Assembly: GCF_943169845.1 (NCBI RefSeq)
Contig: NZ_CALPBW010000007.1
Span: forward strand, 1-64,000
Source of the DNA: Peptoniphilus rachelemmaiella
GTDB lineage: Bacteria > Bacillota > Clostridia > Tissierellales > Peptoniphilaceae
Direction: 5' to 3'
DNA: 64,000 nucleotides
The notes under the pieces are model-generated. The model saw only the letters and a program-made list of their open reading frames with translations. It searched no databases and was not told the DNA's origin. A program made the position numbers and the translations under genes. This document shows, piece by piece, positions 52,763 through 62,098 of the stretch; the first letter of the stretch is position 1, and each line of letters begins with the position of its first letter.

Positions 52763-55700
52763 TTAGTGGCCGAATTGATAGATGACTTTTGCCAGTTGCG
52801 CGCGGGTGAAGTTTCCTTTCGGAGCGAAAGTTTTGTCTTCGTTTCCTTGTAGGATTTCGTAGCGGCTCATGTGCATGACCGCTTCTTGTGCCCACGAGGG
52901 AATGGTGTCAAAGTCGGTGTATTTCGGCACTTGTTTTGTTTCTTTCAATTGAATTTTTAAGGTGTTGGTGTATCGGTAGAGGATGGTCGCCATTTCGGCG
53001 CGATCCAGTGTTTTGTTCGGTGCAAAGCGATTGTCGCCTACGCCCAGGACGATTTTGTTTTCTGCTGCCCACGCGATGTAGGGGGCGGTGAAATCGCCTG
53101 CGTTCACGTCTTTGAATGGCGCAAATTGATATTTGCTTGTGTCCACGTTGGCGTAGCGTGCCAGGACGGTGACAAATTGTGCCCGTGTAACGGGGAGATC
53201 GGGCTTGAAGACGATGTCGCCTGCAATGTTGCTGAAGTAGCCTTTTGCCAAGGCGTCTCGTATAACGGCTTCCGCCCAGTGGCCGGTGAAATCGTCTTTA
53301 ATTTGCGATGCTTGGTTTCCATTGGCAGAATCTTGGGAAGCAGATCCGCGGTTCGGTGTAGAGGGGAACCAATTATGACTCGATCCGCCACGGCCGGGCT
53401 TGGTGCCGGGATTGGGCTTGGTTCCGGGATCAGGCTTCGTTCCGGGATCGGGTTTCGTTCCGGGAGCGGGCTTCGTTCCGGGATCGGGGTTGCTTTCCGT
53501 GTCTTTCCATTGTGCCGTAATGGTCATATCGTCCTTAATGGTGACTTCTGTGCCGGGTTTCGTCAATGTGCCCGATACGAGCCAGCCGGCAAATTCCTTT
53601 CCTGCCGGTGCTTTAAAGCCGTTTTCCGGCAAGATAATGCTAGAGCCTTTTTCTACATCCTTGGATTGTGCCGTACCTTGTCCGCCTGCTCCTTCGAAGT
53701 TTACAGTTATTTTTTCTATAGGTTTGGCGTTTTTGAATACGGCGGTAATCTCGAGATCTTTTGTTGCATCAAGGACTTCGCCCGGTTGACGCAAGCCTTT
53801 AAGGTCTTCGCTTGTCGCTGCCCGTGTGCTGCCACTTGTCGCTGCACGTGTGCTGCCCTGTGATCTCGATACGCCATACATAAAGGCGTTGGCTTCTTTT
53901 ACGCGCCATCCTGCAAAGACTTTGCCTTTCGGCGCCGTCAAAGTGCATTCCGGCAAGACGAAGTCTTCCCCTTGGACGACTGTAATGGGCGCCATGGTGC
54001 CTTCGCCACCATGGAATTGAATGGTGACCTTTGCGTTTGGCTTTTCCATAAGTTTGTCATCATCAGGATCGAAGCTCATAATTTTCACTGTCGTATTCCG
54101 CGCGTAGTCTTTTGCCACGACTTTGATTTCATAAGGAGCGTAGCCGTAATTTTCTAAGTCCGTGCCGGCGATATAGGGTTTGCCGTTAATGAAAATTTCT
54201 TTTTCTTGGATTTTTCCTTCTTTTTTACCTGTCCGTTCATCCGTAACGTTCACGTAAAGCTTTTTGTTGTTGCCATAGGGGATGGCCTGTGCATTGTCTT
54301 TGACTTCTTTTGTAATGGTAACCTCGGGTTTTACATCGTCTAAATAGATATAGTATTGGGTGGTGAGGGCACGTTGAATGATGTTGCCTTCGCTGTCTTT
54401 AATGTCGCCGGGCATGCCGTTTCCGGAGTAGTCTTTTGCCGCCCAATCCAGGCGATCGCCGTCTTCAAAGGGGACCTTCACTTCAAAGGGTCGGCTGTTG
54501 TCGCCCTTTAGATCGCCGTAGATCAAGTATTCGTCGACGATGCTTTCGTTAATACGCAGGTGCCAGTTAAAGCCGCCTTTATCGCCGACGACGCCTTTCA
54601 TCACCAAGGGGCTCTTGCGAACGTAAAGTTTGCTGTCAGCAGTGGGGTTGAAGAAGTTTTTATCCATATCCAATTGCACGGCGTCTTTATCGAAGTAAAC
54701 GCATTTGCCTTTTTCGGAAATGAGATTTTTCTCATTCAGTTCCACCTTGCCGTCCTTTGTAATCGCTTTACCATCTTTATCTAAGGCGATTTTGTAAACC
54801 TTGTAGTTTATGTGGTTAAAGCCTTGGAGAATATTGAAGCGGACATTTTCGTCTTTTCCAAAGTCCTCGCCCGGTTCGCAACGGGATGCGTCGCAGTAAT
54901 ATACGTCGGAGCTTAAGGGCTTTAAGCCGTTTTTGCCCGGGTTGAAGGCTGTGATCTTTACGGCGTAGCCTTTGTAGATCTTCAGTTCTTCCCGCATTTT
55001 AAAGACGGTGTTGCCGTTAACGTCTTTATCGGCGAAGACTTTGCTGTTTAAATCGCCGTTACTAAGTTCTTCAATACCGCCGACCTTGGATTCGACGGGG
55101 TGAAATGCTTTTTCGTCTTTTTTCTTCGTTTTGGGCATTCTAAAGAAAATGGGTTTGCTGTCGCCCTGTTGATCGACGACGAAGAGTTTAATATCCCGTT
55201 CGTAGTTGGTTCCCTTATCGTTATTGACATCGTCTTTGTTGCCGTAGAAATCGAAGGAAAGGGTATTCGCCTTGTCGTCGTAATTGAAGGTCATGACTTC
55301 GGCTCGTTTGCCGATTTTTATCATGGACGCCGATTGGTAATAAAGCTTGGCTTTTTTCGATACATTTTTCAGCGTACCGGATACGCGGAAGCCGCCGTCT
55401 TCATCGGGGGTGATTTTGCCGACATAGCCTTTCTTGTTCAGACCCTCCATGGTTTCCTTGGTGTATTCCATAGGATCTCCATTTTCATAGAAGAGGGGGT
55501 TGCCGTCGGCGTCCAGTTTGTTGTTGTAGTCGCCGTAATCGGTGTAGGGCTCTTCTTCGCCGCTAATAAAGTTGTATTTGTTATAGGTCTTGGGTTTCGG
55601 CATCTTCCGTAAATCGGAATCTTCTAATTTTCCTGTAGTGGAATGTGCTTTGTCCAAGACGATTTCAGGTGTGCCTTCGACTTTTTTGTCGTCTTCTTGT

Positions 55701-58700
55701 TTTTCTTCTTCCGGTTTGTTTTCAGGGGGTGCGGCAGTCTTTAGTTTGCTGCCGTCGATGGCGTACTTGTCATCTGCCGTGTAAGTCCCATCGTCCTTAT
55801 TTGCCTTTGCGTTTACTTCGTATTTCAGCTTACCGTCGGTAAGGTTTTTGTCGAATTTCACGCGGAAGGTGTCGGAGAAGTTGGTGGCGCCGTCGAGGGC
55901 CGCCAATTCCAGGGTTTTGCCTAGAAGATCGCTGTTGGCGCCTTTAATGACGTAGCGCGTTTCCCCGGTCTTTTCGTCGTAGCCTTTGTTGAGAACTTTT
56001 AGGCTCGGCTCTTTAATTAAGTCGCCGTCTTCATCCACAAAGGATGCGCCTAAGAACCAAAGTTTGTTGGAAACTTCTTTAAAGGCTTCGGGATGTTGTT
56101 TTTGATCGTAATTAAACCACGTCTTCGATTTGTCCGGGTTTTGGTGATAGGTATCCTTCGCCACAACCTTAATTTCATCGGGATTTGAACAATCAATGGA
56201 CAAAATCTTCGGCGCCGTATTGTCAACCTTTACGGGAACATAGGACACTTGATAAGAGTAATCCGGCGTGAGGCGGTATTGGAATTTGTAGAAGTATTGG
56301 CCTTCGGCAAGAGGGGTTAGGCCGGGTTCAATGTATTCTCCATTTAACTGCATTGCTTTCGGCGAATACACTTGGCCGTCCCATTGCATTTCGGGGAATA
56401 CTTTCATCTTGGATTTTTTTAAGCCCTTTGCCGTGTTGCTCTTACAGTTTAAAATACCTTTTATAAATTGTTGTACGGAAAGGACTTTAAGGTTCCGTTG
56501 GCCCTCTTCTTTCTGTTGGTTGACGATGGCCACCTTCGCATCGTAGGCGGAGCGTAAAATAAGGGGGGTCGGCGTTACCATTTTATCGGTGGTGTAGTCC
56601 TTGATAATTTGACTGTCGCCTGAGGTTTGTTGCGAAAAATCCTTGCTGTTATTCAAGGAGAAAAAGGCGGGATCTTGTTCAAAGTTCGGGTTGCCGTCTT
56701 CGGTGTTTTGAATAACGCCTGCCGGGTTAAAGAGGTCGATTCCGTGTTCGCCGCCGCGTCCGCGGTTCATGGTGCCGGGGCGTTTTAAGTTACCTTCGTC
56801 GTCGTAACCGACGATGCCTTTGGATTTGGAGCCTTCTTCCCACGCCCATTTGTCGATAATGGTTTCTTTGTTCCAGTCTCCTGCAAAGCCCATGACCGGC
56901 ATGGAAAGGGAAGGTTGTGCGTTTTCGTTTTTGCTGTCGGCGGCTTCTTTGGATTCAAAGCTCAAGAAGCTTTCCACAAATTGATCTTTCGCACTGCCAG
57001 TTTCCATTTTCGCCGCCAAATTGTAGCTGCTGTGGGCGGGGACGGTTATGGTTTCGGCGGCAAGATTCAGGCGGGCGCCTTCGACTTTTTTCGGGTGAAT
57101 TTCCGCTACGATTTTTTGTCCGTCTTGGCTCTTTTCGTCTTTGTATTCTTCGTCCAGTTTTTTCACCGGCGTTTCCCCGTCGGTGGTGACCGGACTTGCG
57201 GACACGTTAAATGTCAAGTCACGATCGGAAATATTGCACAGGGTGACGGTGAAATCTTTCGATCCGTCTTTAATTTCTCTGAGGGATGCGGAGCCGTAAT
57301 CGTTGGATTGGCCGTCGCCGCCTTTGGCTTTTACGGATACGATGACATTGTTTTTCAATGCTTTTTCCACGTCGATAATGCCTGCCCCTTGTTGACGCGG
57401 CGATGCGAAAAGCGTTTGATTTTGTTCATCTTTCGTCGTCGGGTCTTTCATGGGGCGCGCCGTATTTTGAAGCATGATCTTCGTCAAGGATACGAGGTCG
57501 ATACCCGATCCTTTAATGAGAGGATCTTTTTCAATTTGTTTTAAGCGCGGGCGAATCAATACGGTAGATGCCGATACCACGGGGGTCGCCATGGAGGTAC
57601 CGCTCATGTATTGATAGGTGCTTACGCCGTTAATGACATTCAGTGTGGAGTAAATGTTTTTACCGGGAGCGGATACGTCGGGTTTTAGGAGAAGGTCGGT
57701 ACGGGGACCCCAGGATGTGGAGCCTGCCGGCACTTCTTCGTCGCCCCATTTGATTTTGTCATTTAAAAATTCCACGGAGAGACGCTTTTCCTGTCCGATG
57801 GCGGGTTTGTGTGCGTCGAATGCCTTCATGTCGATGCGGTAATCGCCTTTTTTGTTTTGCTTTTCATCGGCAGTCGTTTGTTTGCCGGTGATCATATCCC
57901 AAAGATCCCTGCCGTCGTTGCCGGATACAGAGAAGACTTGTACTTGTGTACGTTCATCTTGTTCGTAACCCATGGCAGGGACATTTTCCCAGTCGTCGCG
58001 GTTGTAATAGTTTACGGTGTTCACGACGATAACGCCGACGGCGCCTTTGTTTTTAACCTTTTGGAAGGCGTATTTCATGTCGGTGGAGAAAATCCGGTCC
58101 ATGACGACGATTTTGCCTTTCACGTCTTTTCCGGCAATGTCTGCATCTTGGCATTTACCTAAGTAAATAAAGTCGTAATCTTTTTGGTTGAAGTGTTTTT
58201 TGTCGAAGAAGGCGCCGATTTGTGCATAGCGCATATCTTTTCCGCCGATCTTTACGCCGTTAAATTCCACGACAGTGTTTCTCGACGAGGCGACGGCGAT
58301 GGCATCTTCGTGTGCCGCCGTACGGGTGACGTTCCCCGTGTCAGTCATTTTAAGGGCATTGTTGCTGTAGCGGTCCCATGAGGAGTCCGACGCAGATGTA
58401 GCGTAGTTCCCCGTGGCGACACAAACGGGAATGTCGGCTTTCCTCAAGCCGCGAATGGCTTGCCAGTATTTTTCGCCTACGAGGCCCGTGCCTGTAAAGC
58501 CCGACGAAATGGAAATAACGTCGGCGCCATGTTGGATACAGTCTTCAAAGGCGTGGAACATGGTTTCGTCGCCGGCAAAGCCGTCGCTGGCATCGGAGTA
58601 CATTTTGTACGCCATTAATTGAGCATTGGGGGCAATGCCGCGGATCCCGTTTTTAGCCTGAAGATCCTGTTTCGTGGCGTTGGCTGCTAAAATCCCGGAA

Positions 58701-59431
58701 ATGTGCATGCCGTGGGGATCGTGATAATCGCTGCCGTCGTCGTACATTTCCTTCGTAATCGTGCCGCCGCTTAAATAGTTGAAGCTGCGGGGCACTTTCG
58801 GCGACAAGTAAAAGGGCTTGTCCTCAGGTTTTAAATTCTTTTCCTGCATTTTGGCGGCAGACAAGGCATCGTCATCTAAACGCATGTCCTTGTGCTTATA
58901 GTCCATCCCCGTGTCGATGTTGGCGATAAGCATGCCGCGGCCGTCGTAATGTTTCCCGATTTCGGGATTGGTGGCATTAATGGCCTTTAAGTAATCGGTG
59001 GCTTTATCCACTTTGACGACTTTGCGCGCGTTTTCCATTAAAGGCTCGAGGGTTCCGCACCGCTCCACGCTCTTGACCCCCTGCAAGGTTCGGATAACTT
59101 CCGCCTGTTCGGGATAGGTCTCCACGGAAACCGCATTAAAAAGGATGTGATAATCGTATAGAATTTTCACATCTTTCATCTTTTTTAATTTTTCCTTCAC
59201 CGGAGCACGCATCGCTTCCTGTGAAAATTCTACGATATAGGAAAATTTCTCGTTCTTCACTGCCACATTTTTCTGTGACGCTTCGAATTTTTTTACAATG
59301 GCACTGGCTTGCGGTGCTTTCTTATGAACCGTCGCCTCTTTAGTGCCGTCAACAGCTGCTGCAAGGGCGCTTTCAGCCGACGAAAAAATCATCGTCGCCG
59401 CCAAGAGCAAGCTAATTATCTTCTTCTGCAT
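52763..59431 (-). CDS. Giant subtilase (S8) with InlB-type repeats and SLH anchor
   Basis: 2222 residues from the ATG at 59429-59431 (MQKKIISLLLAATMIF, signal peptide 1-25; AGGAGG upstream). Prodomain (about 60-130), S8 domain with Asp173 (NIDTGMD), His240 (DPHGMHISG) and Ser613 (GTSMATPVV), and a PA insert (about 440-520, GVIVVNTVNYYN). Long Fn3-like and Big-like modules follow to about 1830, then two InlB/Listeria-Bacteroides-type repeats (about 1840-1925 and 1930-1995, KVFAGWRV and KEFAGWLV). A PGTKPD wall spacer and three SLH repeats (about 2045-2222) end it. C5a-peptidase/lactocepin-like design suggests an active wall-bound protease against host or milk-type proteins. A promoter with a Fur-like dyad precedes it, which would link it to the haem genes. 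Confidence 0.9.
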   Translation of the reverse strand: MQKKIISLLLAATMIFSSAESALAAAVDGTKEATVHKKAPQASAIVKKFEASQKNVAVKNEKFSYIVEFSQEAMRAPVKEKLKKMKDVKILYDYHILFNAVSVETYPEQAEVIRTLQGVKSVERCGTLEPLMENARKVVKVDKATDYLKAINATNPEIGKHYDGRGMLIANIDTGMDYKHKDMRLDDDALSAAKMQEKNLKPEDKPFYLSPKVPRSFNYLSGGTITKEMYDDGSDYHDPHGMHISGILAANATKQDLQAKNGIRGIAPNAQLMAYKMYSDASDGFAGDETMFHAFEDCIQHGADVISISSGFTGTGLVGEKYWQAIRGLRKADIPVCVATGNYATSASDSSWDRYSNNALKMTDTGNVTRTAAHEDAIAVASSRNTVVEFNGVKIGGKDMRYAQIGAFFDKKHFNQKDYDFIYLGKCQDADIAGKDVKGKIVVMDRIFSTDMKYAFQKVKNKGAVGVIVVNTVNYYNRDDWENVPAMGYEQDERTQVQVFSVSGNDGRDLWDMITGKQTTADEKQNKKGDYRIDMKAFDAHKPAIGQEKRLSVEFLNDKIKWGDEEVPAGSTSWGPRTDLLLKPDVSAPGKNIYSTLNVINGVSTYQYMSGTSMATPVVSASTVLIRPRLKQIEKDPLIKGSGIDLVSLTKIMLQNTARPMKDPTTKDEQNQTLFASPRQQGAGIIDVEKALKNNVIVSVKAKGGDGQSNDYGSASLREIKDGSKDFTVTLCNISDRDLTFNVSASPVTTDGETPVKKLDEEYKDEKSQDGQKIVAEIHPKKVEGARLNLAAETITVPAHSSYNLAAKMETGSAKDQFVESFLSFESKEAADSKNENAQPSLSMPVMGFAGDWNKETIIDKWAWEEGSKSKGIVGYDDEGNLKRPGTMNRGRGGEHGIDLFNPAGVIQNTEDGNPNFEQDPAFFSLNNSKDFSQQTSGDSQIIKDYTTDKMVTPTPLILRSAYDAKVAIVNQQKEEGQRNLKVLSVQQFIKGILNCKSNTAKGLKKSKMKVFPEMQWDGQVYSPKAMQLNGEYIEPGLTPLAEGQYFYKFQYRLTPDYSYQVSYVPVKVDNTAPKILSIDCSNPDEIKVVAKDTYHQNPDKSKTWFNYDQKQHPEAFKEVSNKLWFLGASFVDEDGDLIKEPSLKVLNKGYDEKTGETRYVIKGANSDLLGKTLELAALDGATNFSDTFRVKFDKNLTDGKLKYEVNAKANKDDGTYTADDKYAIDGSKLKTAAPPENKPEEEKQEDDKKVEGTPEIVLDKAHSTTGKLEDSDLRKMPKPKTYNKYNFISGEEEPYTDYGDYNNKLDADGNPLFYENGDPMEYTKETMEGLNKKGYVGKITPDEDGGFRVSGTLKNVSKKAKLYYQSASMIKIGKRAEVMTFNYDDKANTLSFDFYGNKDDVNNDKGTNYERDIKLFVVDQQGDSKPIFFRMPKTKKKDEKAFHPVESKVGGIEELSNGDLNSKVFADKDVNGNTVFKMREELKIYKGYAVKITAFNPGKNGLKPLSSDVYYCDASRCEPGEDFGKDENVRFNILQGFNHINYKVYKIALDKDGKAITKDGKVELNEKNLISEKGKCVYFDKDAVQLDMDKNFFNPTADSKLYVRKSPLVMKGVVGDKGGFNWHLRINESIVDEYLIYGDLKGDNSRPFEVKVPFEDGDRLDWAAKDYSGNGMPGDIKDSEGNIIQRALTTQYYIYLDDVKPEVTITKEVKDNAQAIPYGNNKKLYVNVTDERTGKKEGKIQEKEIFINGKPYIAGTDLENYGYAPYEIKVVAKDYARNTTVKIMSFDPDDDKLMEKPNAKVTIQFHGGEGTMAPITVVQGEDFVLPECTLTAPKGKVFAGWRVKEANAFMYGVSRSQGSTRAATSGSTRAATSEDLKGLRQPGEVLDATKDLEITAVFKNAKPIEKITVNFEGAGGQGTAQSKDVEKGSSIILPENGFKAPAGKEFAGWLVSGTLTKPGTEVTIKDDMTITAQWKDTESNPDPGTKPAPGTKPDPGTKPDPGTKPNPGTKPGRGGSSHNWFPSTPNRGSASQDSANGNQASQIKDDFTGHWAEAVIRDALAKGYFSNIAGDIVFKPDLPVTRAQFVTVLARYANVDTSKYQFAPFKDVNAGDFTAPYIAWAAENKIVLGVGDNRFAPNKTLDRAEMATILYRYTNTLKIQLKETKQVPKYTDFDTIPSWAQEAVMHMSRYEILQGNEDKTFAPKGNFTRAQLAKVIYQFGH
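53396..53490 (-). repeat. 18-bp tandem repeats coding for PGTKPD spacer
   Basis: About five copies of an 18-base unit encode PGTKPD-type hexapeptides just before the SLH domains, a wall-spanning spacer whose length can change by slippage. Confidence 0.8.
53811..53858 (-). repeat. Two 24-bp direct repeats in the first InlB-type repeat
   Basis: Two nearly identical 24-base copies (53811-53834, 53835-53858) encode GSTRAATS twice, an insertion inside a module that lacks it in the second copy. Confidence 0.75.
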
Positions 59432-59472
59432 CCAAAACCTCCTATGGTGGACCGCTAAACTATTCTTGGGAA

Positions 59473-59487
59473 CGATACCCATTATCG
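59473..59487. promoter_or_regulatory. 15-bp dyad, candidate iron/haem operator before the giant subtilase
   Basis: CGATA-CCCAT-TATCG is a perfect inverted repeat placed just after the -10 element, near the expected transcription start. Same layout as the dyads at 14048 and 27030. A second, weaker copy (TGATAATATTAATCG) is at 59613-59627. Confidence 0.5.
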
Positions 59488-59497
59488 TCCATTTGGG

Positions 59498-59526
59498 ATT
59501 ATAAGCTTCTAACTATTTCACGTCAA
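59498..59526 (-). promoter_or_regulatory. Strong promoter of the giant subtilase gene
   Basis: Minus strand TTGACG (59521-59526), 17-base spacer, TATAAT (59498-59503): nearly consensus. Confidence 0.8.
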
Positions 59527-59683
59527 GGGGCTTTTTACTTTATTGAAAACAAAGCAAGTCTTTCATTGGATGCGAATCATTATGATCGATTTTTTCGCGC
59601 GAACGGTATAGTTGATAATATTAATCGAAATTAATTTGTTCCTTTCTCGAAAATTCTTCGATTACTTTATCTTCTCTTAGAAT

Positions 59684-59710
59684 AAAAAATGCCTCCTTAT
59701 AAAGAAGGCA
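59684..59710 (-). terminator. Terminator after the small unknown genes
   Basis: TGCCTTCTT/AAGGAGGCA stem followed by TTTTTTATT on the minus strand. Confidence 0.75.
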
Positions 59711-59725
59711 TGCAAAAATTACACG

Positions 59726-59950
59726 TCAAGCACGATTGGTCGATGGCGAGGATTTCTCCAATACATCGATGGAATTAATTTCATCCGGAAAAAATAGAAT
59801 AAGATGATTTCCCACACTCACATCGATGCTTTCTTCTCCCTCTGGATTATTATTGGAATCCGCATAGCCCTCCACAAAGCCGATCCACTCGCCATCATCA
59901 ACGTCCACCAGCCTAATGGTTTTACCCCAATAGTTTATTAAATACGCCAT
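59726..59950 (-). CDS. Small protein of unknown function
   Basis: 74 residues, MAYLINYWGKTIRLVDVDDG at the start; the ATG at 59950 is better spaced from GAGGTGA than the one at 59953. The pattern GKxIRLVDxDxGxWxGxVExY followed by ESIDV and PDEINSIDVL suggests a small beta-barrel like Sm/LSM-type proteins, from pattern only. No signal peptide. It follows another small gene by about 40 bases. Immunity proteins of contact toxins often look like this, but no toxin gene is visible. Confidence 0.6.
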   Translation of the reverse strand: MAYLINYWGKTIRLVDVDDGEWIGFVEGYADSNNNPEGEESIDVSVGNHLILFFPDEINSIDVLEKSSPSTNRA

Positions 59951-59993
59951 CATTCACCTCATGCTTTTGCTCTATTAGGTTGATGTAGACTCT

Positions 59994-60245
59994 CTACTCG
60001 TCGTCACACATCCGAATTGCTTTTCTTAATGTGTCGTTTATTATTTCATCAATTCTTGAAGAAGCATCATATTCAACACCGATGTCCATAAATGATTCGT
60101 TCAGAAACTCCAAGATCGGTTTGTTCTCTCTATTTTTTTCCAGTCGTTCATAATCGTCTGCAAATTCGATTGCGAAGTATTCATTGATATTGTATGGCGA
60201 TTTTGATATAAGGGATAACAAAATCTCTCGCAACGTTTTTTCCAA
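59994..60245 (-). CDS. Small acidic helical protein of unknown function
   Basis: 83 residues, starting at a TTG with GGGAGAG six bases upstream. Mostly helical and acidic (EFADDYERLEKNRENK, SSRIDEIINDTLRKAIRMCDDE). No family recognised. Just upstream another frame (MAEPETWLVMYSEKRE, to 60301) overlaps it and could be the real N-terminus after a frameshift. Upstream again, 60302-60477 shows no convincing gene. Confidence 0.5.
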   Translation of the reverse strand: MEKTLREILLSLISKSPYNINEYFAIEFADDYERLEKNRENKPILEFLNESFMDIGVEYDASSRIDEIINDTLRKAIRMCDDE

Positions 60246-60477
60246 TGTTCACTCTCCCTTTTTTCGCTATACATCACAAGCCAAGTTTCGGGCTCTGCCA
60301 CACTTCTACCTCCGAAGCACAGCCCTTTTTTCTTCTATCCTCTACTGGGAAGATAAAAGCATCTTGTCCATAATGGAATGGATGATTTTTCTTCGTCACA
60401 TGCAAAAAATCGGGATCGAAGTCGGGAAATGGGGATCAACGCCCAACAAAGAGATGGCGTCGGACAGTGAAGGAAAA

Positions 60478-60520
60478 TGAAAAAACGGCTGATTTACGCC
60501 GTTAAACGTAATCAGCCGTT
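60478..60520 (-). terminator. Terminator of the tRNA gene
   Basis: A stem of about 14 bp (60484-60498 with 60507-60520) followed by TTTTTTC on the minus strand, 9 bases after the tRNA. Confidence 0.88.
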
Positions 60521-60528
60521 ATCACAAT

Positions 60529-60605
60529 TGGTCGAGATGACAGGATTTGAACCTGCGACCCCATGTCCCCCAGACATGTACGCTACCAAACTGCGCCACA
60601 TCTCG
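60529..60605 (-). tRNA. tRNA-Pro (anticodon GGG), CCA encoded
   Basis: Full cloverleaf on the minus strand: acceptor CGAGATG/CATCTCG, D-stem GCGC/GCGT, anticodon stem CATGT/ACATG with loop CTGGGGG (anticodon GGG), T-arm GCAGG-TTCAAAT-CCTGT, discriminator A and encoded CCA. Confidence 0.96.
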
Positions 60606-60761
60606 ATGCAATAATGGTATTATAACAACTTTGCCTCGCCTTTGCAAGTACATGATTCTATTTTTATTTTTCACATATTCACGCGGCTAAAGAATAGTCT
60701 TTTTATCCACGATGTTGTACAATAGTCGTGGTACATCTGATAGGAAAAAGAGGAGGGTACT

Positions 60762-61250
60762 ATGAGTGAGAGAGTAGACGGAAAGGCCATTTTGGAATTG
60801 TTGGCCAAAAATGAACTGGAGGTGGCGAAAGTCTATCGCTACCTTGCCGAAGAGGCAAATTTCGGCGATCTGTTTTTTGAATTGATGGCAAAAGAGGAAG
60901 ATCGCCACCACGATGTGTATTTGAATCTGGCGAAGCAGGCCGAAGCCGACGGCGGCTGGGTCGTAGAAAAAGACGACTACGACTACTTCCGCCTTCGCTT
61001 CGAGCGAAGTCTCTTGTCGAAACCGGAAGAGCTCGTGGAAAAGGCGAAGAAAATCCGCGACAAGATGGATGTTTTAGAATTGGCCGAGCGCATCGAGCGG
61101 GAAACCGTGGAAATCGTGCGGGAACTCCAAGACATCGTGCCTCGCTTTGCGCCAAAGGAATTAAAACTCATCGAACAACAGGAAAAGGCCCACTTGAAAA
61201 AAGTGACCCAGCGAATTCGCGACAATATGCTTAATGTAAGAGGCATGTAG
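60762..61250 (+). CDS. Ferritin-like/rubrerythrin-type diiron protein
   Basis: 162 residues, four-helix pattern. Possible iron ligands are Glu in NELEVAKVYRYLAEEA, Glu/His in AKEEDRHHDVYLNLA, Glu in ERIERETVEIVRE, and Glu/His in IEQQEKAHLKKV, spaced as in rubrerythrin-type ferritin-like domains. It lacks the C-terminal rubredoxin domain of true rubrerythrins. A role in peroxide or iron handling is likely. ATG with GAGGAGGG upstream and a TACAAT -10-like box (60718-60723). One of two supported plus-strand genes, with a shared terminator after it. Confidence 0.7.
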   Translation: MSERVDGKAILELLAKNELEVAKVYRYLAEEANFGDLFFELMAKEEDRHHDVYLNLAKQAEADGGWVVEKDDYDYFRLRFERSLLSKPEELVEKAKKIRDKMDVLELAERIERETVEIVRELQDIVPRFAPKELKLIEQQEKAHLKKVTQRIRDNMLNVRGM

Positions 61251-61262
61251 TCGCACGAAAAG

Positions 61263-61287
61263 AGCGTCCCGAGGGACGCTTTTTTTA
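61263..61287 (+). terminator. Bidirectional terminator between convergent genes
   Basis: AGCGTCCC/GGGACGCT stem followed by TTTTTTT on the plus strand; A-rich upstream bases also give a T-run on the minus strand, serving the GloB-like gene. Confidence 0.8.
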
Positions 61288-61980
61288 TTAGCTGCGGTCA
61301 CGCTCTTTTCTGTAGCGGACAAATTCGTCGAAATCGTCGATGACGAGGAAAGGATTCACCTGCTTTTCCTTTCCCATGGTGGTGGGGAGAGTGACGGCGC
61401 CCTCATCTCTCAGGCTCCGCACTCGCTCCAATTCGTTTTTCGTGGCGTCGTTTTTTAAATAGTTCACGCTCTGTTCAAGATTGGACAGGGAGTATTCGTG
61501 GGCGGAATAGATTTTTACTTCATCGTCCATGGCTTTTAAATCCTCCAGGGTCTTAAACATGGCTTCGTAATCGCCGCTGAAGACCCGCCCGCAGCTGGAG
61601 AGGAAGAGGGTGTCGCCGATAAAAAGATGCTCCTTCATTTTGTAGGCCACGTGCCCTTGAGTGTGGCCCGGCGTGGCGATGACATCAAAATTTTCTCCGA
61701 GAAGGTCGATTTTCTCGCCGCCTTTTACGATTTCCGTGGCCAGGCCCGTTTCCTCGGGGCCGTAGATCGGCGCCGGGTTAGATGCGATTAACTCTTTCAC
61801 GCCGCCGATGTGATCCGGGTGCTTGTGGGTCAAGAGCACGGCATCGAGATCGTAGCCCTTCGTCGCCATAAGCTGCAGGAGGAGATCCGCTTCCGAGGGA
61901 TCCACGACGACGATGTGCTTGTCTTTTTCGATGATCCAAATGTAATTATCCGACAGTGCCGGCAGGGGCATAATGTTCAT
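61288..61980 (-). CDS. Metallo-beta-lactamase-fold hydrolase, glyoxalase II-like
   Basis: 230 residues from the ATG at 61978-61980 with GAGGTGA upstream. Metal site THKHPDHIGG (HxHxDH), later His in TPGHTQGHVAYK and Asp in FIGDTLFLSSCGR. The C-terminal part (YSAHEYSLSNLEQSVNYL, then KEKQVNPFLVID) matches the helical substrate domain of hydroxyacylglutathione hydrolase. GSH-type substrates are uncertain in an anaerobe, so another thioester may be used. Confidence 0.85.
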   Translation of the reverse strand: MNIMPLPALSDNYIWIIEKDKHIVVVDPSEADLLLQLMATKGYDLDAVLLTHKHPDHIGGVKELIASNPAPIYGPEETGLATEIVKGGEKIDLLGENFDVIATPGHTQGHVAYKMKEHLFIGDTLFLSSCGRVFSGDYEAMFKTLEDLKAMDDEVKIYSAHEYSLSNLEQSVNYLKNDATKNELERVRSLRDEGAVTLPTTMGKEKQVNPFLVIDDFDEFVRYRKERDRS

Positions 61981-62072
61981 TTTATTCACCTCATTCACCT
62001 TATACCCTATTTCCCTCATCTTTCAAAGACGTTGTTGTTTCCTTTGTTCCCGACGTGCGATCGGTATTCAAC

Positions 62073-62094
62073 AAAAAAAGAGCCCTCGAGGCTC
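62073..62094 (-). terminator. Terminator of the AAA/VWA operon
   Basis: GAGCC/GGCTC stem with loop TCGAG, followed by TTTTTTTG on the minus strand, 5 bases after the stop. Confidence 0.8.
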
Positions 62095-62098
62095 TTTC

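Noticed and set aside
60184-60480. Plus-strand frame of 98 codons opposite the small unknown genes
   Set aside because: No ribosome site, overlaps the opposite-strand gene and runs into the tRNA terminator.
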